Source: Bacilli bacterium
Lineage (GTDB): Bacteria; Bacillota_I; Bacilli_A; RFN20; CAG-826
Assembly (NCBI GenBank): GCA_017447165.1
Contig: JAFSOD010000002.1
Coordinates: 1 to 55,327 of the forward strand
Direction: 5' to 3'
Length of the DNA: 55,327 nt
Shown: positions 15,801 to 23,912 of the stretch, piece after piece
Layout: each line of letters begins with the position of its first letter
Numbering within the stretch: the stretch's first letter is position 1
Position numbers and translations under genes: made by a program
Notes under the pieces: model-generated
The model's input: the letters and a program-made list of their open reading frames with translations, nothing else
Database searches by the model: none
Told to the model about the DNA's origin: nothing

Positions 15801-16778
15801 ACAGCTGTTGGAAAATCTGCAATGGTTGTCGTTACAAGCAATTTTGATTCTAGCATTTCTGACTATGTCGTTGTTACTGTAACTAGAGAAACTATGACTT
15901 TAACCGCTGATATGCCAGCAAGTTATGTTAAAGTTACTTCAACTGCTGATTTAACTTCCGGGAAATATTTAATTGTTTCTGAAGCTTCAAATGTTGTAAT
16001 GACAGAAGCCGTCAATTCTACTGCAAATAAGACCACATATGAGAATATCGATTCCTCACTTAATAGTTACTGCTTCACATACAATGCATCTACCGGTTCA
16101 TTAAAAGGACCAAATGGTAGTTACATTGGCAAAACTGCTAGTGGAAATGGTATGGATGTTGGTTCAACAGAATACACACATACCATCACATTTGATAATG
16201 GTAATGCTGTTATTACTGCATCAGGCGGTTCTATTTTAAGATATAACACCTCATGGGGTGGATTTAGATACTACGGATCTGGCCAGCAAGCAGTTCAACT
16301 TTATAAGCAAAGTGGTGGTGAAACAGAAGTTACTGTTACTGATGCATTATTTGCTGTCGTCGATGCTGCTATGACCGGTTCTAATGGTGTTTATGGACTT
16401 AGTCTATGTGACGCAAGTGGATTATCATTTAACGTTTCTGCTTGGAACTCATTAGGAAGTGATTTTACTTCAGCTATCATTAATGACAATAAACTCGCTT
16501 ATGCTAGAGCAGATCAAAGTGGTAATGAAGTTGAACAATTCTTATATGTTTATGATTATGTAATCGGTAAGAAAGAGGCTGGTTTTGCTGCTTATAGTGG
16601 TGCCAATGATTTCTTAGGAAGAGTTGCTTCTGGAAAGATTAATTCAGCAATTACTACTAATCCATTAAATGCTGTTAGCAAGAGTGCTGGTACAACAATA
16701 GCAATTATTGTTATTACAACAGTTAGCTTAGCGGCTATTGGTGGATACTTCTTATTCCGTAAGAAGAAAGAAGATTAA
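12855..16778 (+). CDS. Giant surface protein 1 (InlB B-repeat, Ig-like repeats, C-terminal anchor)
   Basis: 1307 residues starting MNKLFTKIATLSVGLAMAIG, a Sec signal peptide ending near VEAAAG. About 217-288 is an InlB B-repeat (YTVTYNPNGG...YTFDGWQ). Several bacterial Ig-like (BIG_2) domains follow (ATYTWNSSNTGVATISGSG). At about 475-615 and 1020-1150 are modules of the 'GKYLIVSE ... ILRYNTSWGGFRYY' type also found in surface protein 2. The C-terminus is one membrane helix and a basic tail (IAIIVITTVSLAAIGGYFL, FRKKKED) with no LPXTG. Likely a cell-envelope adhesin or glycan-binding protein. Ribosome site AAAGGAG. Preceded by the structured leader RNA. Confidence 0.88.
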   Translation: MNKLFTKIATLSVGLAMAIGVGVAIGSNSRVVTQVEAAAGDVLKTYDTNSSTFTTGYARKSGDNFVWWGQKGYFGANNATNHGKCLPTAADLPVVKAQNTSASTSTTGLYYLYTSEAVANVGSVQVYLSAKSGSSTVNAYVVSSSTAASSGSATWSKVTLASTSASVQGANVAAANTYTFTFNATETTAKYYGVVFSTSSYWRATGLTFKLLEGDVKYTVTYNPNGGTVSPTSEQVSKNGHPTFPTPSYTGYTFDGWQVNGAGTYYTSANASSYTVLSAVTFVAHWTSASAESITVTGSSSLYVDDSDITLTATPENFSPATYTWNSSNTGVATISGSGATATLHAVSKGTTVITASASGTGGTVTSNEFTVTIKRFSIALSSNEVSMKASKSTTVTVTPTDANGTVAVTAESNDTSVATVSVSGTTITINSGSVGGVSTTITVSAKDNGGASGYHTAVNQTISVEVTSGYTVGAQVTALPSEDTLVFLIANEGTASARYVTSSINTTSTNDEDASLFYLSSGGVLQQFDLDTDTRGKYVYNGGGNTTISAGNSAAYWASGMDNSTYPGLLQLSGGRFLSIDGNGVPKAYASSNLGSYDNIYAYLAVASTPTATLSGSSVTAFKGDSNDTSLTLTLANFTASGLTVSYMDDGEEEYAASSSIATVTCGHTTGDNTVTVAFGAIGSTTVKLTITRSNGSPFEKTFTVTVKEKPGSITINNTLEDGYLVIENGTTAQEGYTELNVTAKQAAPDQSSDYTGLLKYTVTTGGDYVGVSATGRVYGKAAGTGTVRVYANDLTTVEAFINVKVMDDYRNGVSSVTFNANLTADAGDALDISEVFATKVATTRFGSTDTIADEELKFSYAPSDYENAVGAAEFFYACEETTEEGETEVQTVYVYCTLDESWSSSFSITVTQTSIDLTGLSINGVIGNEMNLLRNTTHQISLTFTPSNASDKSVTYSIDDELSDEGHSVTVSNTGLISAGTAVGKSAMVVVTSNFDSSISDYVVVTVTRETMTLTADMPASYVKVTSTADLTSGKYLIVSEASNVVMTEAVNSTANKTTYENIDSSLNSYCFTYNASTGSLKGPNGSYIGKTASGNGMDVGSTEYTHTITFDNGNAVITASGGSILRYNTSWGGFRYYGSGQQAVQLYKQSGGETEVTVTDALFAVVDAAMTGSNGVYGLSLCDASGLSFNVSAWNSLGSDFTSAIINDNKLAYARADQSGNEVEQFLYVYDYVIGKKEAGFAAYSGANDFLGRVASGKINSAITTNPLNAVSKSAGTTIAIIVITTVSLAAIGGYFLFRKKKED

Positions 16779-16818
16779 TAGTTTGACCGACTAATTAATC
16801 TCGATTAACAAAATAATT

Positions 16819-16860
16819 AGGAAGCTCTTGACATTTGACCAAGAAAGGGCTTCCTTTTCT
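16819..16860 (+). terminator. Terminator of surface protein 1
   Basis: AGGAAGC (16819-16825) pairs with GCTTCCT (16849-16855), then TTTTCTT. The loop shares TTGACCA with the terminator after surface protein 2, another sign of common origin. Confidence 0.85.
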
Positions 16861-16935
16861 TATATATAAACAAATGTAATTGTATACATGTGTAGGTCTT
16901 TATTAATTTATTTATGATAGAATGGATATATCTAT

Positions 16936-17142
16936 ATGAGATTAAAAGTTGATTCTGCCATTTCTAATGAATATAAAAGTGGAATGAGTATTCAAGATCT
17001 TTTAGATTATAAAGATATTGAGGCTGTTCCTTGGCTTGTTATATCTGTTAATGGAGTATTTGTTAAAAGAACAGAATTTAAAACCCATATTCTAAATGAT
17101 GGAGATGAGATAGAACTTATCTATATTAGAGGTGGAGGATAA
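16936..17142 (+). CDS. ThiS/MoaD-like sulfur carrier protein
   Basis: 68 residues with a beta-grasp look and the diagnostic C-terminal Gly-Gly (IELIYIRGGG), as in ThiS and MoaD. The end is adenylated by an E1-like enzyme and then thiocarboxylated. The ThiF-like gene overlaps its stop codon by one base (TAATG), so the two form a pair. ThiG, ThiH and Moa genes are not nearby, so the product served (thiamine, molybdopterin or another sulfur compound) is unclear. TAGAAT 12 bases before the ATG suggests a very short or absent leader. Confidence 0.8.
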   Translation: MRLKVDSAISNEYKSGMSIQDLLDYKDIEAVPWLVISVNGVFVKRTEFKTHILNDGDEIELIYIRGGG

Positions 17143-17810
17143 TGGATAGATTCTCTAGACTTTTAGAGTTAGATAATATATCTATAGATAATATTAAGTT
17201 AGCCTCTAATAAAAGAGTGCTGATTATTGGAGTGGGCGGAGTTGGTCAACATGTTTCTACTTATTTGCTCACTAATGGAGTTAATAACCTCACCATCGTG
17301 GATTTTGATAAGGTGGAGATATCTAACTTAAATAGACAAATCTTATTAACTGAAAGTGATTTAGGTAAGTCTAAAGTTGACGTTGTTAAAGCTGCTTTAG
17401 AATCAAGAAATAAAGACTCTAATATTGCTTCACTCAATTTAAAAATTGATGATAACAATATATGTGATGTTATAAAAGGTTTTGATTTAGTAGTGGACGC
17501 AGTGGATAACTGGGCCACTAAACTAGTGATCGCTAGAGGATGTAAAAAAGAAAATATTCCATATATGCATATTGGAGTAGATGGATATAAAGGACAATAT
17601 TGTTTATTTAAAGATAAGTCGCTTTTAGATATCGCTAGTGAAGATATATTATCTTCTCCTAAAGATGGAGTGTTAGGTTCGATGGTAGGCATTATTTCCT
17701 CTATGGCGTCACTATTAATAATTCACTATTTATTTGGCTTAGAAGTGGAATTAGATGCCTTAAATTATTATGATTATCTCACTAATAAATTAGTGAAGGC
17801 TAAAATCTAA
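17142..17810 (+). CDS. ThiF/MoeB-like E1 adenylyltransferase
   Basis: 222 residues. The ATP-binding Rossmann start is VLIIGVGGVGQHV; then come the acidic IVDFDKVEISNLNRQ motif and the Lys/Asp region (GKSKVDVV, VDAVDNWATK). It adenylates the C-terminal glycine of the ThiS-like partner. It is shorter than typical MoeB (~250) and lacks the C-terminal zinc-binding CxxC pairs and rhodanese domain; the catalytic Cys candidate is in YKGQYCLF. Tight coupling with the carrier gene supports a dedicated pair. Substrate pathway not determined. Confidence 0.85.
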   Translation: MDRFSRLLELDNISIDNIKLASNKRVLIIGVGGVGQHVSTYLLTNGVNNLTIVDFDKVEISNLNRQILLTESDLGKSKVDVVKAALESRNKDSNIASLNLKIDDNNICDVIKGFDLVVDAVDNWATKLVIARGCKKENIPYMHIGVDGYKGQYCLFKDKSLLDIASEDILSSPKDGVLGSMVGIISSMASLLIIHYLFGLEVELDALNYYDYLTNKLVKAKI

Positions 17811-17853
17811 ATAAGAAATTAAAAATTATTAAACTTTTTTCGCAAATTTTATA

Positions 17854-17887
17854 AAAAACGCCACTCTTATATATGAGAGGTGTTTTT
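17854..17887 (+). promoter_or_regulatory. Terminator-like hairpin covering the ribosome site of the MNT gene
   Basis: AAAAACGCCACTCT (17854-17867) pairs with AGAGGTGTTTTT (17876-17887) allowing one bulge. The right arm contains the GAGAGGTG ribosome site of the gene starting at 17891 and ends in a T run, so the hairpin could both terminate ThiF transcripts and hide the ribosome site. TATAAA at 17850-17855 may be a promoter for the toxin-antitoxin genes. Confidence 0.45.
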
Positions 17888-17890
17888 ATA

Positions 17891-18517
17891 ATGACTAACT
17901 ATAAAACAAACAATGTTGAAGAAAGTCCAAATATAATGTGGACAAACTGTCCTATACTAAAATATGAAAAAGGACAAACTGGCCTTTTAACATTTACACA
18001 AGAGGACAAAACTACTATAATATCCTTGGGTGATATTATGACTTTAAAAGAAACGCGATTAAAATTTAACTTATCCCAAATTGATGCTGCAAATATTGTT
18101 GGTGTTCCTGTTAGAACATTTAGAAGATATGAGATAGATGATAATTACGGAAGTAAATTCAAACGTTCAAAGTTTGTTGAACTTTTAAATGATGAATGTG
18201 AATTAACAGAAGAGAAGGGTTTGCTTTCTATTGAACAGATCAAAAAAGAATTAACTTTGTTATTTGATAATCAGTATAAAGGTGTAGTGGAATTTTGTTA
18301 TTTATTTGGTAGCTATGCGAAAGGATACGCTACTGAAAAAAGCGATGTTGATTTATGTATTTCATCTTCTTTAACCGGCATAAGAGTGGCCGGATTAGCG
18401 GAAGCTATTAGAGGTGTGTTACATAAAAAGATTGATTTAATTAGGTTTGATACCTTAAAAGACAATCTGGAACTTATTAATGAGATTATGAAGGATGGCG
18501 TTAAGATTTATGGATAA
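17891..18517 (+). CDS. MNT-type nucleotidyltransferase antitoxin with HTH domain
   Basis: 208 residues from the second ATG (17891), which follows GAGAGGTG at good spacing. About 50-95 is an XRE-like helix-turn-helix (KFNLSQIDAANIVGVPVRTF); about 130-205 is a minimal nucleotidyltransferase (LFGSYAKGYATEKSDVDLCI) with the GSx10DxD motif. In MNT-HEPN modules the MNT protein AMPylates and silences the HEPN RNase. The HEPN gene overlaps the stop by eight bases. Fusion of an HTH to the MNT domain suggests it also represses the operon. Confidence 0.88.
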   Translation: MTNYKTNNVEESPNIMWTNCPILKYEKGQTGLLTFTQEDKTTIISLGDIMTLKETRLKFNLSQIDAANIVGVPVRTFRRYEIDDNYGSKFKRSKFVELLNDECELTEEKGLLSIEQIKKELTLLFDNQYKGVVEFCYLFGSYAKGYATEKSDVDLCISSSLTGIRVAGLAEAIRGVLHKKIDLIRFDTLKDNLELINEIMKDGVKIYG

Positions 18518-18844
18518 TCTAAAAACGATAAGTATTACGCAGAAAAGGCAATTGAAAGTATCGATATTATTAATAAATACATCAACGGAATTAGCTATGA
18601 ACAATTTATTTCTGATACAGAACTAAATGACGCAATTATGTTCAGGCTTGTCCAACTAATTGAAAATATAAAAAATATATCAGCTGAATTTAAAAGCCAT
18701 AATCCTCAAATTCCATGGGGAGATATCATCGGGTTTAGGAATGGAATCGTTCATGAATATGGTAGAACAGACTATGTAACGGTTTATGAAACCATTACCA
18801 AAGACACCCATGATCTTAAAAATGTCCTTGAGACAATTGAATAA
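18510..18844 (+). pseudogene. HEPN toxin gene with frameshift in a 5-A tract
   Basis: The ATG at 18510 overlaps the MNT stop, as usual in such pairs, but the frame leaves the HEPN frame at the A run 18521-18525. Adding one A gives a continuous ~111-residue HEPN protein (MDNLKNDKYYAEKAIESIDI...) that ends at 18844 and contains the RNase motif R-x4-H (FRNGIVHEYG). As written, only the part from the internal Met at 18638 is open. It could be a true inactivating mutation, a reversible slippage switch, or a sequencing error. Confidence 0.8.
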
Positions 18845-18860
18845 TTGAAAAAAATTAATG

Positions 18861-18890
18861 TTGGGGATATAAATATAACATATTTATAAT
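18861..18890 (+). promoter_or_regulatory. Promoter of structured leader RNA 2
   Basis: TTGGGG (18861-18866), 18-base spacer, TATAAT (18885-18890). It would start transcription about 18897, at the first leader hairpin, giving a ~420-base untranslated leader. Confidence 0.6.
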
Positions 18891-18891
18891 A

Positions 18892-19314
18892 AGCACCCCC
18901 CATAAAAGAGTGTTGAGTATTACTCTTTTCTTTATTATTATAAAGACAGAGTGAAGGAACTCTGATTTTGTTAATAGGCTCTTCTGGCCAATTAGTCTAC
19001 TTAATAAAAAAAGAAGGAAATCACTCTAAAACTCTATATAAGAAGAGACGACATTATTAAAGAGAATATCGATGCATAATATTCTAAATAAATAATGAGG
19101 ATTTCTCCTTTATAGAGACGTTGATGTGTTTATCTTTTTAATGAAATTAGTAAGATGACATATCAGCCACAACATGTTAGTCATTTTCCTATAGGGAGAT
19201 ATCGGACCCTATATGTATATTTGACTAATTAAGTTGTTCATATACCTCACGGTCTTAAATTGTTTTTTGATATTGAAGACGAGACCGGAGGAAGAAAGAA
19301 AGGAGAAAATAAAT
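18892..19314 (+). ncRNA. Structured leader RNA 2 upstream of giant surface protein 2
   Basis: Hairpins in the same order as leader 1: AGCAC/GTGTT (18892-18914); CTTTAT/ATAAAG (18930-18945); TAGGCT/AGTCTA with TGGCCA loop (18975-18999); AGAATAT/ATATTCT with loop CGATGCATA (19063-19085); AGGA/TCCT (19098-19109); GATGTGT-ATCTT/AAGAT-ACATATC (19123-19164); TTAGTCA/TGACTAA enclosing TATAGGG/CCCTATA (19177-19228); then TTGTTCATA (19234-19242) and GACCGGAGGAAGAAAGAAAG before the start. Loops and order are conserved while stems change, which is what a functional RNA would show. Not assigned to a known class. Confidence 0.65.
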
Positions 19315-22300
19315 ATGAACAAATTATTTACAAAGATTGCCGGGCTAAGCTTAGGTCTAGCAATGGCAATCGGTGTAGGTGTTGCTGTTGCTAATAGCGA
19401 AAAAGAAGCCACCCCAGTTCATGCTTCTGCAGCTTGGGTTGCTCATACTGGTGCCATTACTGCCGGAAACGAATATTTAATTGTTTCTGTTAGTGGTACA
19501 TATAGCATGAACCCAAAAAACACCACTTCATCTGGAACTACAACAGCGGCTGCTGGCGGCTATTCTGCTACATCGTTTACAGCTGCTACTGGACCAGATA
19601 TGGGATTTGTTTTTGCCGATGCGGGAGACAATCACTTTTATATTAAAGATGGTGCTTGCTTCGTAAGAGCAAATGGTACAACAAATAATGGACTTGCCAG
19701 TGCAACTTCAAACAGTACTAATCCTACTTATGGAACTTGGATTGTAACGGAAACCTCTACTTCTGGTCAATACACTTTAATTAATACAAATGGAACCGGA
19801 AGACAAATTTCCTTGTACGGAACAACTAACTGGCGTTCATATGGAACTACTTCAGGATCAAAAACCAATGTTAAGTTGTATGAAAAATCTGCAACCCCAC
19901 AAACCATCACAGTCGACCCTTCTTCTAAAGAAGCTTATACAGATGAAACATTCTCATTAACGACAAATGCGACATCTGCAAGCTGGGCATTATCTAATAA
20001 TACTTGTGGTGCTTCTTTAAGTGCTGCTAGTGGAAAAACTGTTACTGTCAGCGCTACTGGTGCTGGTTCAGTTCGAGTTACTGCTACTGCAAGTGGTTAC
20101 ACCTCACCATATGTTGATTTAACATTTAGTGAAAGACCTACAAGTCCTTATATCACTCCTGAAAAGAGTTCAACAAGTGGTTATACAGGAATGGATGAAA
20201 CAATTTCAGTTACCTATGGTAATTTGACCTCTGGATTAGCTGTTTCATCAAATAATACAAGTGTTGTCGATGCATCAATCGATTATGATGATGAAGATGG
20301 CAACGCAGATATTTTATTAGAATTTAATGGAGCAGGTTCAACAACCGTTTCATTAAAAGATGGTTCTACTCAATTAGCAACTATCTCAGTTAGTGTTACT
20401 GCATCTAATGTAACCATTACAGGGCTTCCTTCAACAGGTAAAGCTTTTATTGGCAATACACTAGATTTAGGAGCAACAATTACTGTTACTGCTACTGGTT
20501 CAATGGGTAAATCTGTAACCTGGAGTTCAGGTACAACTTCAGTTGCAACAGTTAGCTCTACCGGCATAGTGACCGGTATTAAAGAAGGAACGTCTGTTAT
20601 AACCGTTACTTCTGTTAGCAAACCAAGCGTTTCCATGTCTTGTACAGTTAGCGTTGAAGAACAAGCTGTTTATACTTTAGTAACTGATCCATCCACATTA
20701 GCTGATGGAACCCAGTTTGTTTTAGTTGATTATGTTTCTAGTACCTATCGAATCGCCAAAGATTTGAATAGTGGACACATCAAAATGAACACTGTTACAA
20801 GTGCGACAACTATTTCTGGTACAACCAGTGGTAGTACTGTTATTACAGAAGAAGCTGATGTCTTTACATTAGTTGGTTCTTCTGGTGCTTGGGAAATTAT
20901 GCGTGGTGATACCTATTTGCAATTTACAGGTACAAGTAACGGTAATGATAGCTTTACAGATACGAGCAGTGCAGACACTAAATTTTCAATCGTCACATCC
21001 TCTACTTCTAACAAATTGACAATTAATAGTAATTCTCGTTCTAATAGGGCATTAAGGTACAACACCAGCACTGGTGATTTACGTAACTATGTTAATACTG
21101 GTTCGCAACCAGACCTCTATATGTACGCAATCATTCCAGCTCAAAATGAACTGGATCACGTTACAACTAGTGGTCAAACAACATCATTTACTGCTGGTAA
21201 TACTTTCTCCTATGGAGGAACATTAACTGCGTATTACACAATTGATGACCCTGCAACAAAAACACCAACATCCTTTAAATTAGATAGCGAAAGTGGTGCG
21301 ACCATCACAACTTCTACAGTTTTAACTAAAGCTGCTCACGATGGACATGAAATTTATGTTCTTTATACCGAAGACAACATTACTAAATCTGCCCATTATA
21401 CAATTACAGTTGGCTATGCTGCTGTAACAAGCGTTGTCATTGATCAGCACGCATCAGAAATAGGTTTAGAAGAATTATACGATGGTTATAAGACGGTTGG
21501 TGTTACAGTTAATAGTCAATACGCTGATCAAGGATATGAATGGATTGTCTCAGCTAACACAGTTGATGATGATTATTTATTCGATGCAAGTGGATTATTA
21601 TCAGGAAACACCGAAGGTACAATCACCTTAAGATGTCGTTCAACTGCTGATAATAGTAAATATGATGAATTAGTTGTTACAGTTACTGGCGATCCAACTG
21701 CTGAATTTACTCCAGCATCTGTATCAGGTTATGTTGGTAAAAGTGATGATATCGCATTTACCTATGGTAACATGAGCGATACATCATTAATTTCTATTAC
21801 ATCAAGTAACTCATCCATTGCTGAAGTTGATGAATTTGTTGCTGAGGAAGGCGAAGGATTAGTTACAGTTAACTTTGTCGCAGCAGGTAGTGCTACATTA
21901 TCCATTTCCTATGATGGAGGATCTACTTTAGATTCCATCACAGTTACAGTTTCTGCTGATTCGGTTACTGCTTTAACTTGGTCTGCTCCAACTATTAAAG
22001 TTTATAGTGGTGCAACCACAACCGTATCTGACGCAAGTTCATGGAATGTACATTACACCATGGCTAGTGGAGATTATGGTAGCCTCGTATATGGAGAATA
22101 CACACTTAAATTAGGTGAAAGTTCAATTACTCTTCCACATACTTGGGATGCCTCTGAAGATGGTAAAGTTCTCAGTATTGAATATGGTGGATTTGCTTCA
22201 CCAACAACCACAACTGTTGATGTTACACAAACAATACAAGCTGTTAATGCTGATATTCAAAGCGAACCAGTTGTATCTGATTTAACATTCTCAGCTGCTT

Positions 22301-23187
22301 GTGGTGGTAGCGGAACCGCTGATGATGGTGCTTCCTGGTCCATTACATCTGATGGCACAGAATCTAACTGGATTTCTGGCGCAGGTATTCACTATGGAAC
22401 AAACTCTGCTTCTGTTACCTATATTCAATTAGATAATAGTGATATTGCTCCAACAGATGGTAATAAGACAATTACCAAGATTGAAGTGAACGCTCGTGAT
22501 GCTCAAGATAACGCTACATTAAGTGTTACAGTTGGAGGTAATGCGTTCGGTACTTCTAAGTCATTAACAAATACCTCAACGGCTTATACATTTGAAGGCT
22601 CTGCAAAAGGTGCAATTCAAGTTAAATCTGAAAGAACAGAATCGATGAAAAAAGCGTTATATGTGTTATTCGTAAAAGTTACTTATGTAACATCTTCAGG
22701 AACAGCCAATATCGCTAACGTCGCAGGCCATGAAGTTGCACAAAAAGCTGTCGTTGCATTTGCAAAAGCTATGAATGCCGCATTTGACAATACAGAAAAT
22801 TGCACAGATGGTGTTGCTACTGCATGGACGACTGCTAGTAATGCATATTCATCTAATATTACCAATAATGCTTCGCTTAGTGCTGATGAAAAAGCTTATG
22901 CAAAGAACTTAATTAAGTATGCATCTGCTCAATATACAGACAATACCGATAATGATTATAGTTATTGTCTTGAAAGAGCTATGGCAACTTATGAAGCTTG
23001 TATCCAAAAACATGGACAAAATGCTTTCATGAGCGATGTTAGACCGGTTTCTGCATCACCTAGAATTACTTCGTTGTCATTTATTAATGGTAGTGGTAAC
23101 ACAGTAGCAATTATTGTCATTATTTCAATGATTTCAGTCGCTGCTATTGGTGGTTACTTCTTGTTCCGTAAGAAGAAAGAAGACTAA
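19315..23187 (+). CDS. Giant surface protein 2 (Ig-like repeats, C-terminal anchor)
   Basis: 1290 residues from the ATG at 19315 after AAAGGAG; the signal peptide is nearly identical to surface protein 1 (MNKLFTKIAGLSLGLAMAIG). An N-terminal 'ITAGNEYLIVSV' module is followed by Ig-like BIG_2 domains (SMGKSVTWSSGTTSVATVSS), a second 'ADGTQFVLVDY...LRYNTSTGDLRNY' module (about 455-600), more Ig-like domains and a helical region near the end (about 1160-1240, ASHEV-type Ala/Lys-rich with four Cys). It ends in the same helix plus FRKKKED tail, without LPXTG. A paralogue of surface protein 1. Probably a cell-surface adhesin. Confidence 0.88.
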   Translation: MNKLFTKIAGLSLGLAMAIGVGVAVANSEKEATPVHASAAWVAHTGAITAGNEYLIVSVSGTYSMNPKNTTSSGTTTAAAGGYSATSFTAATGPDMGFVFADAGDNHFYIKDGACFVRANGTTNNGLASATSNSTNPTYGTWIVTETSTSGQYTLINTNGTGRQISLYGTTNWRSYGTTSGSKTNVKLYEKSATPQTITVDPSSKEAYTDETFSLTTNATSASWALSNNTCGASLSAASGKTVTVSATGAGSVRVTATASGYTSPYVDLTFSERPTSPYITPEKSSTSGYTGMDETISVTYGNLTSGLAVSSNNTSVVDASIDYDDEDGNADILLEFNGAGSTTVSLKDGSTQLATISVSVTASNVTITGLPSTGKAFIGNTLDLGATITVTATGSMGKSVTWSSGTTSVATVSSTGIVTGIKEGTSVITVTSVSKPSVSMSCTVSVEEQAVYTLVTDPSTLADGTQFVLVDYVSSTYRIAKDLNSGHIKMNTVTSATTISGTTSGSTVITEEADVFTLVGSSGAWEIMRGDTYLQFTGTSNGNDSFTDTSSADTKFSIVTSSTSNKLTINSNSRSNRALRYNTSTGDLRNYVNTGSQPDLYMYAIIPAQNELDHVTTSGQTTSFTAGNTFSYGGTLTAYYTIDDPATKTPTSFKLDSESGATITTSTVLTKAAHDGHEIYVLYTEDNITKSAHYTITVGYAAVTSVVIDQHASEIGLEELYDGYKTVGVTVNSQYADQGYEWIVSANTVDDDYLFDASGLLSGNTEGTITLRCRSTADNSKYDELVVTVTGDPTAEFTPASVSGYVGKSDDIAFTYGNMSDTSLISITSSNSSIAEVDEFVAEEGEGLVTVNFVAAGSATLSISYDGGSTLDSITVTVSADSVTALTWSAPTIKVYSGATTTVSDASSWNVHYTMASGDYGSLVYGEYTLKLGESSITLPHTWDASEDGKVLSIEYGGFASPTTTTVDVTQTIQAVNADIQSEPVVSDLTFSAACGGSGTADDGASWSITSDGTESNWISGAGIHYGTNSASVTYIQLDNSDIAPTDGNKTITKIEVNARDAQDNATLSVTVGGNAFGTSKSLTNTSTAYTFEGSAKGAIQVKSERTESMKKALYVLFVKVTYVTSSGTANIANVAGHEVAQKAVVAFAKAMNAAFDNTENCTDGVATAWTTASNAYSSNITNNASLSADEKAYAKNLIKYASAQYTDNTDNDYSYCLERAMATYEACIQKHGQNAFMSDVRPVSASPRITSLSFINGSGNTVAIIVIISMISVAAIGGYFLFRKKKED

Positions 23188-23223
23188 TAGTTAGTTTAAA
23201 CTATTAATTAAAACCTAATAATT

Positions 23224-23262
23224 AGGAAGACTCTACTTGACCAATAGGGTCTTCTTTTCTAT
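23224..23262 (+). terminator. Terminator of surface protein 2
   Basis: GAAGAC (23226-23231) pairs with GTCTTC (23249-23254) followed by TTTTCT. Confidence 0.8.
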
Positions 23263-23320
23263 TGAAAGGCTAATTTTATAGCATTAAAATTAAAGTATTA
23301 TAAAAAGGAGCTTTTAGTTT

Positions 23321-23887
23321 ATGAAAAAAATTAAGGATTTAATTAAGCCTTATCTTAGTTTGATCTTTGGCGTACTCTTCTTCTTACTTTTCTTGAATAA
23401 CTTACGCGCTGAAGGAGAAGCATTTGCAATTGGTATTGTTGCGGTTATTATCTCTTCTTACTATTTATGCGTTGGTATTTTAGGAATTGTTTTAGGTGAA
23501 AAAATGCCTTTAGGTTTAAAGAAAGTATTCGGCATTCTTTCTGTAGTTTTATTCCCAACATTCATGTTTGTTTATTATTTATTACAAGTCATTCAACTTC
23601 ATGAATTAATGGGACCAACAGCATGGGTTATCTATCCACTTTGTATGGGTGCATCCTTATTAATGGTTGTCTTCTACGTTATTTCTAGATTTGTTAAGAG
23701 CCCAGTAGTGGTGAGATTAGCTGGTTTATTTGGTGCAATCTTTGTCTTAGCGTTAGTGACTACTATCTTATTTGATGCTCAAGGTAATCAAGCCACATTT
23801 GCCACAATTGGTGTTGTAGAATTATTAGTCTACTCTATCTTTGCGGTCTTATTATTTAATTCCTTAGCTAAAGAAAAATCAGAATAG
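23321..23887 (+). CDS. Integral membrane protein of unknown function
   Basis: 188 residues with five or six hydrophobic helices (for example LIFGVLFFLLFLNNL, AIGIVAVIISSYYL, VFGILSVVLFPTFMFVYY, VVRLAGLFGAIFVLALV). The short basic N-terminus (MKKIKDLIKPY) predicts an inside start. Ribosome site AAAAGGAG. Single gene with its own terminator. I recognise no family; no enzymatic motif is visible. Confidence 0.75.
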   Translation: MKKIKDLIKPYLSLIFGVLFFLLFLNNLRAEGEAFAIGIVAVIISSYYLCVGILGIVLGEKMPLGLKKVFGILSVVLFPTFMFVYYLLQVIQLHELMGPTAWVIYPLCMGASLLMVVFYVISRFVKSPVVVRLAGLFGAIFVLALVTTILFDAQGNQATFATIGVVELLVYSIFAVLLFNSLAKEKSE

Positions 23888-23912
23888 TTCTAAACTTATT
23901 ACTTATATAACT

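Noticed and set aside
18510-18640. Programmed -1 ribosomal frameshift in the HEPN gene
   Set aside because: The A tract in its reading frame (CTA AAA ACG) is not a canonical X XXY YYZ slippery site, and no downstream stem was evident; a plain indel is simpler.
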